From Mycolicibacterium komossense (lineage in GTDB: Bacteria; Actinomycetota; Actinomycetes; Mycobacteriales; Mycobacteriaceae), in the NCBI RefSeq assembly GCF_025822605.1, contig NZ_JACKTY010000030.1, forward strand, positions 124,001-188,000: a stretch of 64,000 nt of DNA, read 5' to 3'. Under the pieces are notes generated by a model. That model ran no database searches. It worked only from the letters and a program-made list of their open reading frames with translations, and was not told the origin of the DNA. Below are positions 49,119 to 58,337 of the stretch, piece after piece (the first letter of the stretch is position 1; each line of letters opens with the position of its first letter). Position numbers and translations under genes: made by a program.

Positions 49119-50291
49119 TTCGCGCGGGCGCAGGGCAGCTAGGGAGATGTCCCCGTCGTAGTGGTCGATCACTCGGTGGTCCATGACCCGGCGCCACAGC
49201 GGCGGAATCGCGGCCAGCACGATCATCGCGGCGTAGCCGGCGGGCAGTTGGGGTGCTTCCTCGGCCTGGCGAAGTGCTTGATAACGGCGTTGCGGATTCG
49301 CATGGTGATCGGAGTGCCGCTGCAAATGGAACAGGAAGACGTTGGCGATCACGGTGTTGCTGTTCCAGCTGTGTGAGGGCCGGACCCGTTCGTAGCGACC
49401 GCTGGGCAGCTTCCTTCGCCGCAACCCGTAGTGCTCAAGGTAATTGACCGTCTCCAGCAGGCAGAAGCCGACGAAGGCTTGCCCGATCAGCCACGGCAGG
49501 ACGACGCTGCCGAACCAGATCACCAGTCCGATGAACAGGCCGATGCTCATCAGCCAGGAGCTGAGGACTTCGTTGCGCAGGCTCCAGGCGGACTTCCCGG
49601 AACGCGTCAGGCGTTTGGCTTCCATGCGCCACGCCGAGCGCACGCCGCCGACCACCGACCGTGGGATGAAGAAGTAGAGACTCTCCCCGAGCCGGGAGCT
49701 GGCGGCGTCCTCAGCGGTGGCGACGCGCGCATGGTGCCCACGGTTGTGCTCGACGAAGAAGTGTCCGTAGAACGTCTGGGCCAGCGCCACTTTGCTCAGT
49801 CGCCGCTCGGCTTTCGCCTGCCGGTGTCCCAACTCGTGTGCGGCGCTGATCGCGACCCCGCCGATGATCCCGACTGTCATCATCAAGCCGAACCGATCGG
49901 CGAAGCTCATGGTGAGCCAACCGCCACCGGCCCACAGCCAGCAGGCGAGCACCACTGACAGGTACTGGCAGGGCAGATACAGATAGGTGACCCAGCGGTA
50001 GAACCGGTCATCTTCCAGCCATTCCAGCGCACTGTCGGGCGGGTTCTCGGCGTCCGGGCCGACGATGTGGTCGAGCAACGGCATGATCCCGAAGGCCACG
50101 ATGGGCCCTGACCACCAGAACGCGGTCAGGCCGGTCATAGTCACCGCGAGCCACGACCCGACGACGAGCCCGGGGACTATCGATCCCAATAGCCACAGAT
50201 ACCGCTTGGGGTCCCGCCATCGGCGGGCGGCGACGGGGCCGTGGTCCGCCCCCACGCGTTCCGACTGATCTGCTGGCGCGGGTGATGACAT
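49047..50291 (-). CDS. alkB: Alkane 1-monooxygenase AlkB
   Basis: 414 residues, six membrane helices. The diiron His motifs of membrane hydroxylases are complete: HELGHRQAKAERR, FYGHFFVEHNRGHHARVAT, and LQRHSDHHANPQRRYQALR, plus the NYLEHYGLRR motif of AlkB. It hydroxylates medium or long n-alkanes at the end carbon with O2. No rubredoxin or rubredoxin reductase gene is next to it, unlike many alkB operons, so electrons must come from elsewhere. The last 72 bases run antisense into cobF. Confidence 0.93.
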   Translation of the reverse strand: MSSPAPADQSERVGADHGPVAARRWRDPKRYLWLLGSIVPGLVVGSWLAVTMTGLTAFWWSGPIVAFGIMPLLDHIVGPDAENPPDSALEWLEDDRFYRWVTYLYLPCQYLSVVLACWLWAGGGWLTMSFADRFGLMMTVGIIGGVAISAAHELGHRQAKAERRLSKVALAQTFYGHFFVEHNRGHHARVATAEDAASSRLGESLYFFIPRSVVGGVRSAWRMEAKRLTRSGKSAWSLRNEVLSSWLMSIGLFIGLVIWFGSVVLPWLIGQAFVGFCLLETVNYLEHYGLRRRKLPSGRYERVRPSHSWNSNTVIANVFLFHLQRHSDHHANPQRRYQALRQAEEAPQLPAGYAAMIVLAAIPPLWRRVMDHRVIDHYDGDISLAALRPRELARRAQKIGVHDPAVPRAGIGAH

Positions 50292-50582
50292 GGCCTCGTT
50301 TACCTTGCTGAGTGTGTTGTCGCAAACAATCTGAAGTGCATCGGTCAGTCAATGTAGCCAAAAATGACGGTGCCGTCGATAGGTGGTGTTGTGAGGTTTC
50401 GCACGGTCAGGCGTATGTCGATGGGAAATTCGTTAGGTAAGGTCACGATCTTTAAAAATTGACGATCTTGTATCGTTTCGTCGGTGGTCGTCCTATCAGT
50501 TAATATCGGGATATTCGCCTAAAGTGCTACGTGGGTAAAGATCGGTGGCGAACTCCCCTGTCGAGCGTCCCGAGGAGGCTGT
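50292..50582. promoter_or_regulatory. AT-rich divergent promoter region between alkB and cholesterol oxidase
   Basis: 290 bases, clearly more AT-rich than the genes, especially 50430-50520. Contains a perfect palindrome AATATC-GG-GATATT (50502-50515) and an inverted pair ACGAT/ATCGT (50462-50476). No KstR-type box is present. The ribosome binding site GAGGAGG for the oxidase is at about 50573. Likely holds both promoters and one or two operators. Confidence 0.55.
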
Positions 50583-52214
50583 ATGTCGGTGCTATCGCGG
50601 AGACGCTTCCTCGGCGCCGCGGCTGGAGTAGCTGTCGGTGCAGTCGGCGCGGGAATGGTGGATCTGGGATCTGTCCGTGGCCGACGTGCCCAAGCCGCCG
50701 CCCGGCCCCATTATTCGGCGATCGTGGTCGGCAGCGGATATGGCGGCGGAGTCTCGGCGCTGCGGTTAGGTCAGGCGGGTGTGGACACGCTGATCCTGGA
50801 GAAGGGCAGGTTCTGGAACGCGCCCGACGCAGACGGCAAGAGGTTCTCCCGAATGCTGCCTGCCGACACTCGTGCCGGTTGGTTCTCGGATGTCCCGCCG
50901 AGCCTGGTGTCGTCGTATCAGGGCATCTCCATCGAAGATGTCGCCAAACACTCTCCGTCGCCCCAGCCCGTTCAGGCCGGGATCTGCCAGAAGACGGCTC
51001 ATGGTGATCACGACGTATTCCGCGGTATCGGCGTCGGCGGAGGATCGTTGGTCAACGCCGCCATTGCGGCGATTCCCACCGTGGGCCAGGTCCGTGCTGC
51101 CTTCCCGGATATCGACGCCGCACAGTTTCTCGGCACCTACATCGAACGCGCGAAGGCGATGCTGCGGATCAACTACCGCGATATGGACTGGTTTGAGCGG
51201 ACCCCGTACTTTCAGTACGCACGCGTCGGCCGTAAGTATGCCGAAGCGGCCGGATACCAGGTCGACTACAACGGCAGCGCATACTCCTTCGACTACATGA
51301 AACAAGAAGAGGCTGGACAGGTTCCCCGTTCGGCGCTCGACTTCGAGCAGCAGTACGGCAACAATTACGGCCGATTCGGCAGCGTCGACCAGACCTACAT
51401 CGCCGCCGCGCTGGCAACCGGAAACGTCAGCATCCGCAGCCTCACCGAAGTAACCGGAATTCGGCGGGAGCGCTCGGGGGAGTACGTGGTGTCCACCCGG
51501 GAGATCGACCGGTGGGGACACGAGCTCGGGCGCCACGAAATAGGCTGCCAGCAACTGCATCTCAATGCCGGCGTGCTCGGCACCGCCGAGATCCTGCTGC
51601 GCGCACGCGATACCGGAGCGCTGCCGCACCTGAGTGACGAGATCGGCCGCGGCTACGGTAACAACGGCGACGTCATGGTTGCGCACCGGCTGAACGAAAG
51701 CGATCCGGCGGGAACGCAGCAGTCCCTGCTGGGGATGATCAACATCGACGGCCGTGACGACCCCGTCAACCCGGTCTATGCCAGCATGTTCTCGATTCCG
51801 CTTCCGGTCGAGACGTTCGCCCTCGGCTACTACGTCATGGTCAAGACCGGCGATCGCGCCGATATCGCCTACGACCGGAGCACGGATTCGGTCGGCATCA
51901 ACTGGCCCGCGGAGAACACCGATCACCTCCGGGTGCGGGCCAAAGCCGTGTTCGACAAGGTGACCGGCGCCAATGGGGTGGACTACCGCGACGATATCTT
52001 CGAGGGACGGGTCTTCGCGCCCAACACCGTGCACCCGCTGGGCGGGTGCGTGCGGGGCAAAGCGACCGACAGCTACGGGCGGGTCAACGGCTACGACAAC
52101 TTGTTCGTCAACGATGCGTCCTTGATCCCCGGCTACATCGGATGCAACCCGTTCATGTCGATCACCGCGCTCGCGGAACGCAATATCGAGGGAATTCTGC
52201 AAGGCCGCACCTGA
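50583..52214 (+). CDS. Cholesterol oxidase (GMC family), Tat-exported
   Basis: 543 residues. Twin-arginine signal SRRRFLGAAAG with hydrophobic stretch and AQAAA end. The FAD motif is VVGSGYGGGVSALRLGQAG, with GIGVGGGSLVNAAI. Active-site His is in NTVHPLGGCV and Asn in CNPFMSITALAERN, matching non-covalent cholesterol oxidases of Streptomyces/Rhodococcus type. It converts 3-beta-hydroxysterols to 3-keto-4-enes with O2, giving H2O2, outside the cell membrane. It stands alone; the sterol ring-degradation genes are elsewhere. Confidence 0.93.
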   Translation: MSVLSRRRFLGAAAGVAVGAVGAGMVDLGSVRGRRAQAAARPHYSAIVVGSGYGGGVSALRLGQAGVDTLILEKGRFWNAPDADGKRFSRMLPADTRAGWFSDVPPSLVSSYQGISIEDVAKHSPSPQPVQAGICQKTAHGDHDVFRGIGVGGGSLVNAAIAAIPTVGQVRAAFPDIDAAQFLGTYIERAKAMLRINYRDMDWFERTPYFQYARVGRKYAEAAGYQVDYNGSAYSFDYMKQEEAGQVPRSALDFEQQYGNNYGRFGSVDQTYIAAALATGNVSIRSLTEVTGIRRERSGEYVVSTREIDRWGHELGRHEIGCQQLHLNAGVLGTAEILLRARDTGALPHLSDEIGRGYGNNGDVMVAHRLNESDPAGTQQSLLGMINIDGRDDPVNPVYASMFSIPLPVETFALGYYVMVKTGDRADIAYDRSTDSVGINWPAENTDHLRVRAKAVFDKVTGANGVDYRDDIFEGRVFAPNTVHPLGGCVRGKATDSYGRVNGYDNLFVNDASLIPGYIGCNPFMSITALAERNIEGILQGRT

Positions 52215-52232
52215 TCCAGGCAAACTGGTGCA

Positions 52233-53105
52233 GTGCCCGAACTCCCCGAGGTCGAAGCCCTGGCCGATCACCTGCGCAGGCACGCCGTCGGACTGACCGT
52301 CGGACGAGTCGACATCGCCTCGCTGTCGGTGCTCAAGACGTTCGATCCGCCGGTGTCGGCGCTGATCGGGGGCACGGTCACCGGAGCGCACCGGTGGGCG
52401 AAGTACCTCGGCCTGCAGGTCGGTGACCTGCATCTGATCACCCATCTGTCCCGCGCCGGCTGGCTGCGCTGGTCGGACAAGCTCTCGCCGGCACCGCTGA
52501 AACCGGGCAAGGGCCCGATCGCGCTACGGGTGCGGCTGTCGGATCCCGCGAACCCCGAGGACGCCCCCGGGTTCGACCTGACCGAGGCCGGCACGCAGAA
52601 GCGGCTGGCGGTGTGGCTGGTCGACGATCCCATGAAAGTGCCGCAGATCGCCGCGCTCGGCCCCGACGCGTTATCGCTGGGGCCCGGGGAGTTGGCTGCG
52701 GCGCTGCAAGGCAACGGTGGCCGGATCAAGACGGTGATCACCGATCAAAAGGTGATCGCGGGTATCGGCAACGCCTACAGCGACGAGATCCTGCACGTGG
52801 CCAAACTGTCGCCCTTCGCGACAGCAGGCAAGCTGACCGACGCGCAGTTGTCGGCATTGCACGACGCGATGATCTCGGTGCTGACCGATGCCGTGGTCCG
52901 CTCCGTCGGCCAGGGCGCCGCCATGTTGAAGGGGGAGAAGCGATCCGGTCTGCGCGTACATGCCAAGACCGGTCTGCCCTGCCCGGTCTGCGGTGACACC
53001 GTGCGGGAAGTGTCGTTCGTCGACAAGTCCTTCCAGTATTGCCCGACCTGCCAGACCGGCGGCAGAATCCTGGCCGACCGGCGAATGAGCAAGCTGCTCA
53101 AATAG
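52233..53105 (+). CDS. Fpg/Nei-family DNA glycosylase
   Basis: 290 residues from GTG 52233. After Met removal, PELPEVEALADHLRRH provides the catalytic Pro-Glu. The helix-two-turn-helix KVIAGIGNAYSDEILHVAKLSP and a C-terminal zinc finger (CPVCGDTVREVSFVDKSFQYCPTCQ) are present, as are Lys residues at the expected places. Removes oxidised bases and cuts the backbone. It resembles the M. tuberculosis Rv0944 position next to an SDR and pgi, but here the protein is full-length. 18 bases after the oxidase stop, own start. Confidence 0.9.
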   Translation: MPELPEVEALADHLRRHAVGLTVGRVDIASLSVLKTFDPPVSALIGGTVTGAHRWAKYLGLQVGDLHLITHLSRAGWLRWSDKLSPAPLKPGKGPIALRVRLSDPANPEDAPGFDLTEAGTQKRLAVWLVDDPMKVPQIAALGPDALSLGPGELAAALQGNGGRIKTVITDQKVIAGIGNAYSDEILHVAKLSPFATAGKLTDAQLSALHDAMISVLTDAVVRSVGQGAAMLKGEKRSGLRVHAKTGLPCPVCGDTVREVSFVDKSFQYCPTCQTGGRILADRRMSKLLK

Positions 53106-53168
53106 TTTCGTCCTGTAAATCATCACCGCTGCGCTGCCACCAGTAGATCCGCAGTTCCGGACCGCCGG

Positions 53169-53738
53169 CTAGCTGCAGTAGGAATGGGTGGCGAAGCCCA
53201 GTGCCTGCTGGTAGAGGCCGTCGAGCTGGCGGGCGCCGATGACGGCCGACGTGGCGCTGGCGAGCTCGCCCCAGCAGTCCGGGCCGTGTAGCGAACCCCA
53301 TTGCAGGGCAATCTCGTTCACCATCGTCTTGTTGAATCCGTCGATCGCGGAGCGGGAAGCCGAGAGATCGGGTGCGGTGTCCGGCGCCGAGGCCGGGTCG
53401 AACTTCCACTGGCTGAAGCGGGCGTATTCGACCCCCTCGGTGGCATTGATCTGATCGCCGAAGACGCGCTTGACGTATCCGGTGTCGATCCGGTGTGCGG
53501 CGGCATCGGCGCCGACGTTGTCCAGTACCACCTTGACCCGGGGCGGGTCGGTGATCGGACCGCCGTCGATCCACTTGTAGGCGGCGACAGCATCCGCGGT
53601 CAGCAGTCGTTGAGCTGCGGCGTCCACCAGGTTGTAGAACGGGCTGGGGGTCTCTGCTTGTGCGTTCGGGACGGCGCCGACAACGCCGAACAGCACGGCT
53701 GCGGCGGTGGCGAGCGGAGCGACGGACAAACGGGTCAT
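53169..53738 (-). CDS. Secreted chorismate mutase (AroQ-gamma type)
   Basis: 189 residues from ATG 53738. Signal peptide with ATAAAVLFGVVGAVPNAQAE cleavage. Mature AroQ-gamma fold: FYNLVDAAAQRLLTADAVAAYKW, two substrate Arg/Lys helices, FGDQINATEGVEYARFSQWKFDP and NKTMVNEIALQW. Cys residues near the end (CWGE and HSYCS) can form the disulfide known in the secreted M. tuberculosis enzyme Rv1885c. Converts chorismate to prephenate outside the cytosol; the role is not settled. A second, cytosolic enzyme is at 57818. Confidence 0.9.
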   Translation of the reverse strand: MTRLSVAPLATAAAVLFGVVGAVPNAQAETPSPFYNLVDAAAQRLLTADAVAAYKWIDGGPITDPPRVKVVLDNVGADAAAHRIDTGYVKRVFGDQINATEGVEYARFSQWKFDPASAPDTAPDLSASRSAIDGFNKTMVNEIALQWGSLHGPDCWGELASATSAVIGARQLDGLYQQALGFATHSYCS

Positions 53739-53774
53739 TGCTCCATCATCGCTGGCCCTGGCTACGCTGCAGCG

Positions 53775-54527
53775 GTGGCTCGCCAAAAGATCCTGATCAC
53801 GGGCGCCAGCTCCGGCCTCGGTGCCGGCATGGCGCGGGCGTTCGCCGCCAAGGGCCGTGACCTCGCATTGTGTGCACGTCGGCTGGACAACCTCGAGGCG
53901 CTCAAAGCCGAGATTGCGCAGAGCCATCCGAACGTGACCGTCGCGATCGCGGCACTCGACGTCAACGATCACGACCAGGTGCCCAAGGTCTTCACCGAAC
54001 TCGCCGAACAACTCGGCGGTATCGACCGTGTCATCGTGAATGCGGGAATCGGCAAGGGCGCTCGGCTGGGGTCGGGCAAATCGTGGGCCAACAAGGCCAC
54101 CATCGAAACGAACCTGGTCTCCGCGCTGGTGCAGATCGAGAGCGCGCTGGAGATGTTCACCAGCGCCGGATCCGGTCACCTGGTGCTGATCTCGTCGGTG
54201 CTGGGCAACAAAGGTATGCCGGGGGTCAAGGCCGCCTACGCCGCCAGCAAGGCCGGTGTGTCGTCACTGGGTGAATCGCTGCGCGCCGAGTACGCCACCG
54301 GACCGATCCGGGTGACGGTCGTCGAACCCGGCTACATCGAATCGGAGATGACGGCGAAATCCGCGACGACGCAGTTGATGGTCGACAACGAGACCGGGGT
54401 TCGGGCGATGGTCGGCGCGATCGAGCGGGAAGCCGGACGGGCCGTGGTGCCCGCCTGGCCGTGGATCCCGCTGGTCGCACTGTTGAAGGTCTTGCCGCCG
54501 CGGTTCGCGCGGTACTTCGCTAGCTGA
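53775..54527 (+). CDS. Short-chain dehydrogenase/reductase (Rv0945-like)
   Basis: 250 residues from GTG 53775 (VARQKILITGASSGLGAGMARAFAAKG). The Ser of VLISSVLGNKGMPG, YAASKAGVSSL (YxxxK) and VVEPGYIESEM are complete. CARRLDNLEALK after strand 2 (Arg pair) indicates NADP. Conserved in mycobacteria upstream of pgi on the opposite strand. Substrate unknown. Divergent from the secreted chorismate mutase with a 36-base gap. Confidence 0.9.
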   Translation: MARQKILITGASSGLGAGMARAFAAKGRDLALCARRLDNLEALKAEIAQSHPNVTVAIAALDVNDHDQVPKVFTELAEQLGGIDRVIVNAGIGKGARLGSGKSWANKATIETNLVSALVQIESALEMFTSAGSGHLVLISSVLGNKGMPGVKAAYAASKAGVSSLGESLRAEYATGPIRVTVVEPGYIESEMTAKSATTQLMVDNETGVRAMVGAIEREAGRAVVPAWPWIPLVALLKVLPPRFARYFAS

Positions 54528-54584
54528 CCCGGCTGTGCCGATAGGCCGGGCCCGTCTTTCGCCAGGGGCTTCGCCGAACCTGGC
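54528..54584. terminator. Two short hairpins between converging SDR and pgi
   Basis: CCCGGC (54528-54533) pairs with GCCGGG (54545-54550). GCCAGG (54561-54566) pairs with CCTGGC (54579-54584). Together they fill the gap between two stop codons and may terminate transcription from both sides. Confidence 0.5.
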
Positions 54585-56261
54585 TCAGTCGACCCGGCCT
54601 CGCTCGGTCCGGTACTTGCGCACCAGCGCATCCGTCGAGCTGTCGGACTGCTCGGCCGGTGAGTCGTCTCCTGTGATCATCGGCAGCAGCGCCTTGGCCT
54701 GGGTTTTGCCCAGCTCAACACCCCACTGGTCGAACGAGTCGATACCCCACACGACGCCCTCGGTGAACACCTGATGCTCGTAGAGCGCGATCAACTGCCC
54801 CACGATCGACGGGGTCAGACGGGTGGCCAGAATCGACGTCGACGGGCGGTTACCCGGCATCACCTTGTGCGGCACCACTTCTGGTGGGGTGCCCTCGTCG
54901 GCAATGGCCTCCGCCGTCTTGCCGAACGCCAGCACCTGGGTCTGTGCGAAGAAGTTGCTCATCAGCAGGTCGTGCATGCTGCCGGTGCCGTCGGCTGTCG
55001 GCAGGTCGTCCGTCGGCTGCGAGAACCCGATGAAATCGGCGGGCACCAGCCGGGTGCCCTGGTGCAGCAGCTGATAGAAGGCGTGCTGGCCGTTGGTTCC
55101 TGGTTCGCCCCAGAAGATTTCGCCGGTGTCGGTGACCACCGGGGAGCCGTCACGGCGCACCGATTTGCCGTTGGATTCCATCGTCAACTGCTGCAGATAG
55201 GCGGCGAACCGGGACAGATCGTTGGAGTACGGCAGCACCGCGCGGGACTGGGCGCCGAAGAAATCGGAATACCACAACCCGATCAAACCGAGCAGCGCCG
55301 GCGCGTTCTCTGCCAGCGGTGCGGTGCGGAAATGCTCGTCGACGAGATGGAACCCGGACAGGAAATCGGCGAAGGCCTCTCTGCCGATGACGGCCATCAC
55401 CGACAGGCCGATGGCCGAGTCCACCGAGTAGCGGCCGCCGACCCAGTCCCAGAAGCCGAACATGTTGTCGGTGTCGATCCCGAATTCGTCGACCAGTTTT
55501 TTGTTCGTGGACACCGCGACGAAATGCTTGCTGACGGCGGCATCACCGAGTTTGTCGGTCAGCCAGCGGCGTGCGGCGGTGGCATTCGTCAGAGTCTCCA
55601 AAGTGGAGAACGTCTTCGACGCGACGATGAAAAGCGTTGTAGCCGGTTCTAATCCATCGAGCTTGGCGACCAGGTCGGCCGGGTCGACATTGGAGACGAA
55701 ACGCGCCGAGATACCCGCGTCGGCGTAGTGCCGCAGCGCGTCGTACACCATCACCGGCCCCAGATCCGACCCGCCGATACCGATGTTGACCACGGTCTTG
55801 ATCCGCTCACCGGTCGCGCCGGCCCACTCGCCGTTGCGCAGCTTGTCGGTGAACTCACCCATCGCATCGAGGACCGAGTGCACCTCTGCCACGACGTCCT
55901 GGCCGTCGACCACCAGCGTCGCATCGCGTGGCAGCCGCAGGGCCGTATGCAGAACGGCACGGTTCTCGGAGGTGTTGATGTGCTTGCCGGCGAACATCGC
56001 GTCGCGGCGCCCTTCCAGATCGGCGGTTTTCGCCAGCTCGATCAGGAGTGCGAGGGTCTCGCGGGTGACTCGGTGCTTGCTGTAATCGATGTACATATCG
56101 CCGACCGTCAGTGTCAGCTCACGCCCACGGGCGGGGTCCTCGGCGAACAGTTCGGTGAGGTGCTTACCGCCGATTTCCTCGTGATGCCGGACCAACGCGG
56201 TCCACGCGGGGGTCTGTGTGATGTCGGGGATATCGGATTTCAGGCTGGTGTCGGCAGACAT
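54585..56261 (-). CDS. pgi: Glucose-6-phosphate isomerase
   Basis: 558 residues. Pgi signatures: [53 protein letters not shown] (DWVGGRxS), [22 protein letters not shown] (His) and the end [18 protein letters not shown]. Interconverts glucose 6-phosphate and fructose 6-phosphate; cytosolic dimer. It also connects to the fructose 6-phosphate expected from the polyol cassette at 26-33 kb. Confidence 0.97.
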   Translation of the reverse strand: MSADTSLKSDIPDITQTPAWTALVRHHEEIGGKHLTELFAEDPARGRELTLTVGDMYIDYSKHRVTRETLALLIELAKTADLEGRRDAMFAGKHINTSENRAVLHTALRLPRDATLVVDGQDVVAEVHSVLDAMGEFTDKLRNGEWAGATGERIKTVVNIGIGGSDLGPVMVYDALRHYADAGISARFVSNVDPADLVAKLDGLEPATTLFIVASKTFSTLETLTNATAARRWLTDKLGDAAVSKHFVAVSTNKKLVDEFGIDTDNMFGFWDWVGGRYSVDSAIGLSVMAVIGREAFADFLSGFHLVDEHFRTAPLAENAPALLGLIGLWYSDFFGAQSRAVLPYSNDLSRFAAYLQQLTMESNGKSVRRDGSPVVTDTGEIFWGEPGTNGQHAFYQLLHQGTRLVPADFIGFSQPTDDLPTADGTGSMHDLLMSNFFAQTQVLAFGKTAEAIADEGTPPEVVPHKVMPGNRPSTSILATRLTPSIVGQLIALYEHQVFTEGVVWGIDSFDQWGVELGKTQAKALLPMITGDDSPAEQSDSSTDALVRKYRTERGRVD

Positions 56262-56310
56262 ACCCCGACCCTAGTGCGGCATGGCATCCGAAGGAGTAAA
56301 TGATTGATGC

Positions 56311-57756
56311 ATGGACACCGAAAAGCTCCTGTCATCCGTACCCACCGGCTTGTGGATCGGAGGTGAGGAGCGCGCAAGCTCCTCGACATTCGAAGTTTTC
56401 AACCCCGCGACCGACGAAGTGCTGCTGAGCATTGCCGATGCCACGCCCGCCGACGGGATCGACGCACTCGACGCCGCGGCCGCCGTCCAGGCGGACTGGG
56501 CCGCCACCCCGGCGCGCGAACGCGGCGAGATCCTGCGCTCGGTCTTCGAGACGATCACCGCCCGCGCCGAGGAATTTGCGACGCTGATGACCCTGGAGAT
56601 GGGCAAGGTTCTCGCCGAGAGCAGGGGTGAGGTCAAATACGGCGCCGAATTCTTCCGCTGGTTCGCCGAGGAGGCCGTGCGCATCGGCGGCCGCTACACC
56701 AAGAGTCCGGCGGGCACGGGCCGCATCATCGTCACCAAGCAAGCCGTCGGACCGTGTCTGGCGATCACGCCGTGGAACTTCCCGTTGGCCATGGGCACCC
56801 GCAAGATCGGTCCGGCGATGGCCGCCGGGTGCACCATGATCATCAAACCGGCCGCTGAGACCCCGCTGACGATGCTGCTGCTGGCCAAGCTGATGGACGA
56901 GGCCGGCCTGCCCAAGGGCGTGCTCTCCATCCTCCCGACCTCGAAGCCCGGCGATCTGACGACCGCGCTGATCGACGACGGCCGGTTACGCAAGCTCACC
57001 TTCACCGGCTCTACCGGGGTGGGCAAGATGCTGGCCAAGCAGAGCAGCGACAAGCTGCTGCGACTGTCGATGGAGCTGGGCGGCAACGCGCCGTTCATCG
57101 TCTTCGACGACGCCGATGTCGACGCCGCAGTCGATGGCGCCATCCTGGCCAAGATGCGTAATGGCGGCGAGGCCTGCACCGCGTCGAACCGCTTCCACGT
57201 TGCCAACGCGGTGCGCGCTGAGTTCACCGAGAAGCTCGTCAAGCGGATGAGCGAATTCACCCTGGGCAACGGGCTGGACAAGTCGTCGACCCTGGGGCCG
57301 TTGATCAACGCCAAGCAGGTCGGCACCGTCGAGGACTTGGTGTCCGACGCAGTGTCCAAGGGCGCGACGGTCGCGGTCGGCGGCGTCGCACCGGGCGGAC
57401 CGGGCTTCTTCTTCCCGGCCACCGTGTTGGACGGGGTGTCCGCGGACGCCCGCATCCTCAAGGAGGAGGTCTTCGGGCCCGTCGCGCCGGTCATCGGGTT
57501 CGACACCGAGGAAGAGGGGATCGCGGCGGCCAATGACACCGAATACGGTTTGGCCGCATACATCTACACCCAGGGCCTCGACCGTGCGCTGCGGGTCGCC
57601 GAGGCGATCGAGGCGGGCATGGTCGGTGTCAACCGCGGGGTGATCTCCGATCCCGCTGCACCGTTCGGCGGCGTCAAGCAGTCCGGCTTCGGCCGGGAAG
57701 GCGGCACCGAGGGCATCGAGGAGTACCTCGACACCAAGTACATCGCGCTGACGTAG
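56311..57756 (+). CDS. NAD(P)-dependent succinate-semialdehyde dehydrogenase family protein
   Basis: 481 residues. ALDH motifs: TPWNFPLAMGTRKIGPAMAAGCT (NAD site), FTGSTGVGKML, MELGGNAPFIVFDDADVD (general-base Glu), NGGEACTASNRF (catalytic Cys) and KEEVFGPVAPVIGF. It ends KQSGFGREGGTEGIEEYLDTKYIAL, typical of the GabD group. Oxidises succinate semialdehyde or a related aldehyde. Divergent from pgi with a 49-base gap, followed by a strong terminator. Confidence 0.92.
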   Translation: MDTEKLLSSVPTGLWIGGEERASSSTFEVFNPATDEVLLSIADATPADGIDALDAAAAVQADWAATPARERGEILRSVFETITARAEEFATLMTLEMGKVLAESRGEVKYGAEFFRWFAEEAVRIGGRYTKSPAGTGRIIVTKQAVGPCLAITPWNFPLAMGTRKIGPAMAAGCTMIIKPAAETPLTMLLLAKLMDEAGLPKGVLSILPTSKPGDLTTALIDDGRLRKLTFTGSTGVGKMLAKQSSDKLLRLSMELGGNAPFIVFDDADVDAAVDGAILAKMRNGGEACTASNRFHVANAVRAEFTEKLVKRMSEFTLGNGLDKSSTLGPLINAKQVGTVEDLVSDAVSKGATVAVGGVAPGGPGFFFPATVLDGVSADARILKEEVFGPVAPVIGFDTEEEGIAAANDTEYGLAAYIYTQGLDRALRVAEAIEAGMVGVNRGVISDPAAPFGGVKQSGFGREGGTEGIEEYLDTKYIALT

Positions 57757-57763
57757 TCGTGAC

Positions 57764-57806
57764 TTCGGCGTGCCCCTCGCCGCTGACCGGGCGGGGGCAC
57801 GCCGAA
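57764..57806. terminator. Perfect 13-base hairpin between converging gabD-like gene and chorismate mutase
   Basis: TTCGGCGTGCCCC (57764-57776) and GGGGCACGCCGAA (57794-57806), loop of 17 bases that can pair further. No T-run. Shared by the two converging genes. Confidence 0.8.
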
Positions 57807-57817
57807 ATCGCAAGAAG

Positions 57818-58087
57818 TCAGTGGCCGAGGCGGCCGCGGCCCAACCGCAGCAGCAACATCGCCAGGTCTTTGCCCTCGGGGCCCAGTGCGCTGTAGCGCT
57901 CGATGACCTTCATCTCGCGGCTGTGCACCAGCCGGGTGCCACCGGAGGCCATCCGGGCTTTGCCGATCGTCTGGGATACCTCGGTGCGGCGCTGGACCGC
58001 GGCGAGGATGGTGGCGTCGAGCTGATCGATTTCGAGGCGGAGTGAGTCGATATCGAGCTCGGTGGCTGCGTTCGTCTGGACCGTCAT
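57818..58087 (-). CDS. Cytosolic chorismate mutase (Rv0948c-like, AroQ-delta)
   Basis: 89 residues from ATG 58087 with AGAGAG upstream. Single AroQ domain: IDSLRLEIDQLDATILAAVQRRTEVSQTIGKARMASGG (catalytic Arg and Lys) and RLVHSREMKVIERYSALG. Ends LRLGRGRLGH; in M. tuberculosis the C-terminal residues contact DAHP synthase, which raises activity. Converts chorismate to prephenate for Phe and Tyr synthesis. Confidence 0.93.
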   Translation of the reverse strand: MTVQTNAATELDIDSLRLEIDQLDATILAAVQRRTEVSQTIGKARMASGGTRLVHSREMKVIERYSALGPEGKDLAMLLLRLGRGRLGH

Positions 58088-58162
58088 CGGTTCGTTCTCT
58101 CTGTGTGGAGGTTCTGGTGTGGTAATTTCCGGGTTCCTTCCGGGGCCTCTACACAAGAGTCG

Positions 58163-58193
58163 AGCCCCGGATCCGGTTGCGGACCGCGGGGCT
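58163..58193. promoter_or_regulatory. GC-rich stem-loop in the chorismate mutase/uvrD1 divergent region
   Basis: AGCCCCG (58163-58169) pairs with CGGGGCT (58187-58193), with an inner TCCG/CGGA stem. It lies 75 bases upstream of chorismate mutase and 144 upstream of uvrD1. No gene is seen in this 250-base gap. Role unknown; it may be part of a leader. Confidence 0.4.
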
Positions 58194-58337
58194 GAAGGGA
58201 AAGCAGCTAAACCACGGGGACCGCTGGCCGGTACCCGTAAAAAAATCGAAGCTGCGCATCAAGCACCAATCGAGTGTGCCACTAAGGGTCGCGCCAGCGC
58301 AAAAAGTGTCGCCGAGCGGCGGTAAGTTGGGTCAGAC

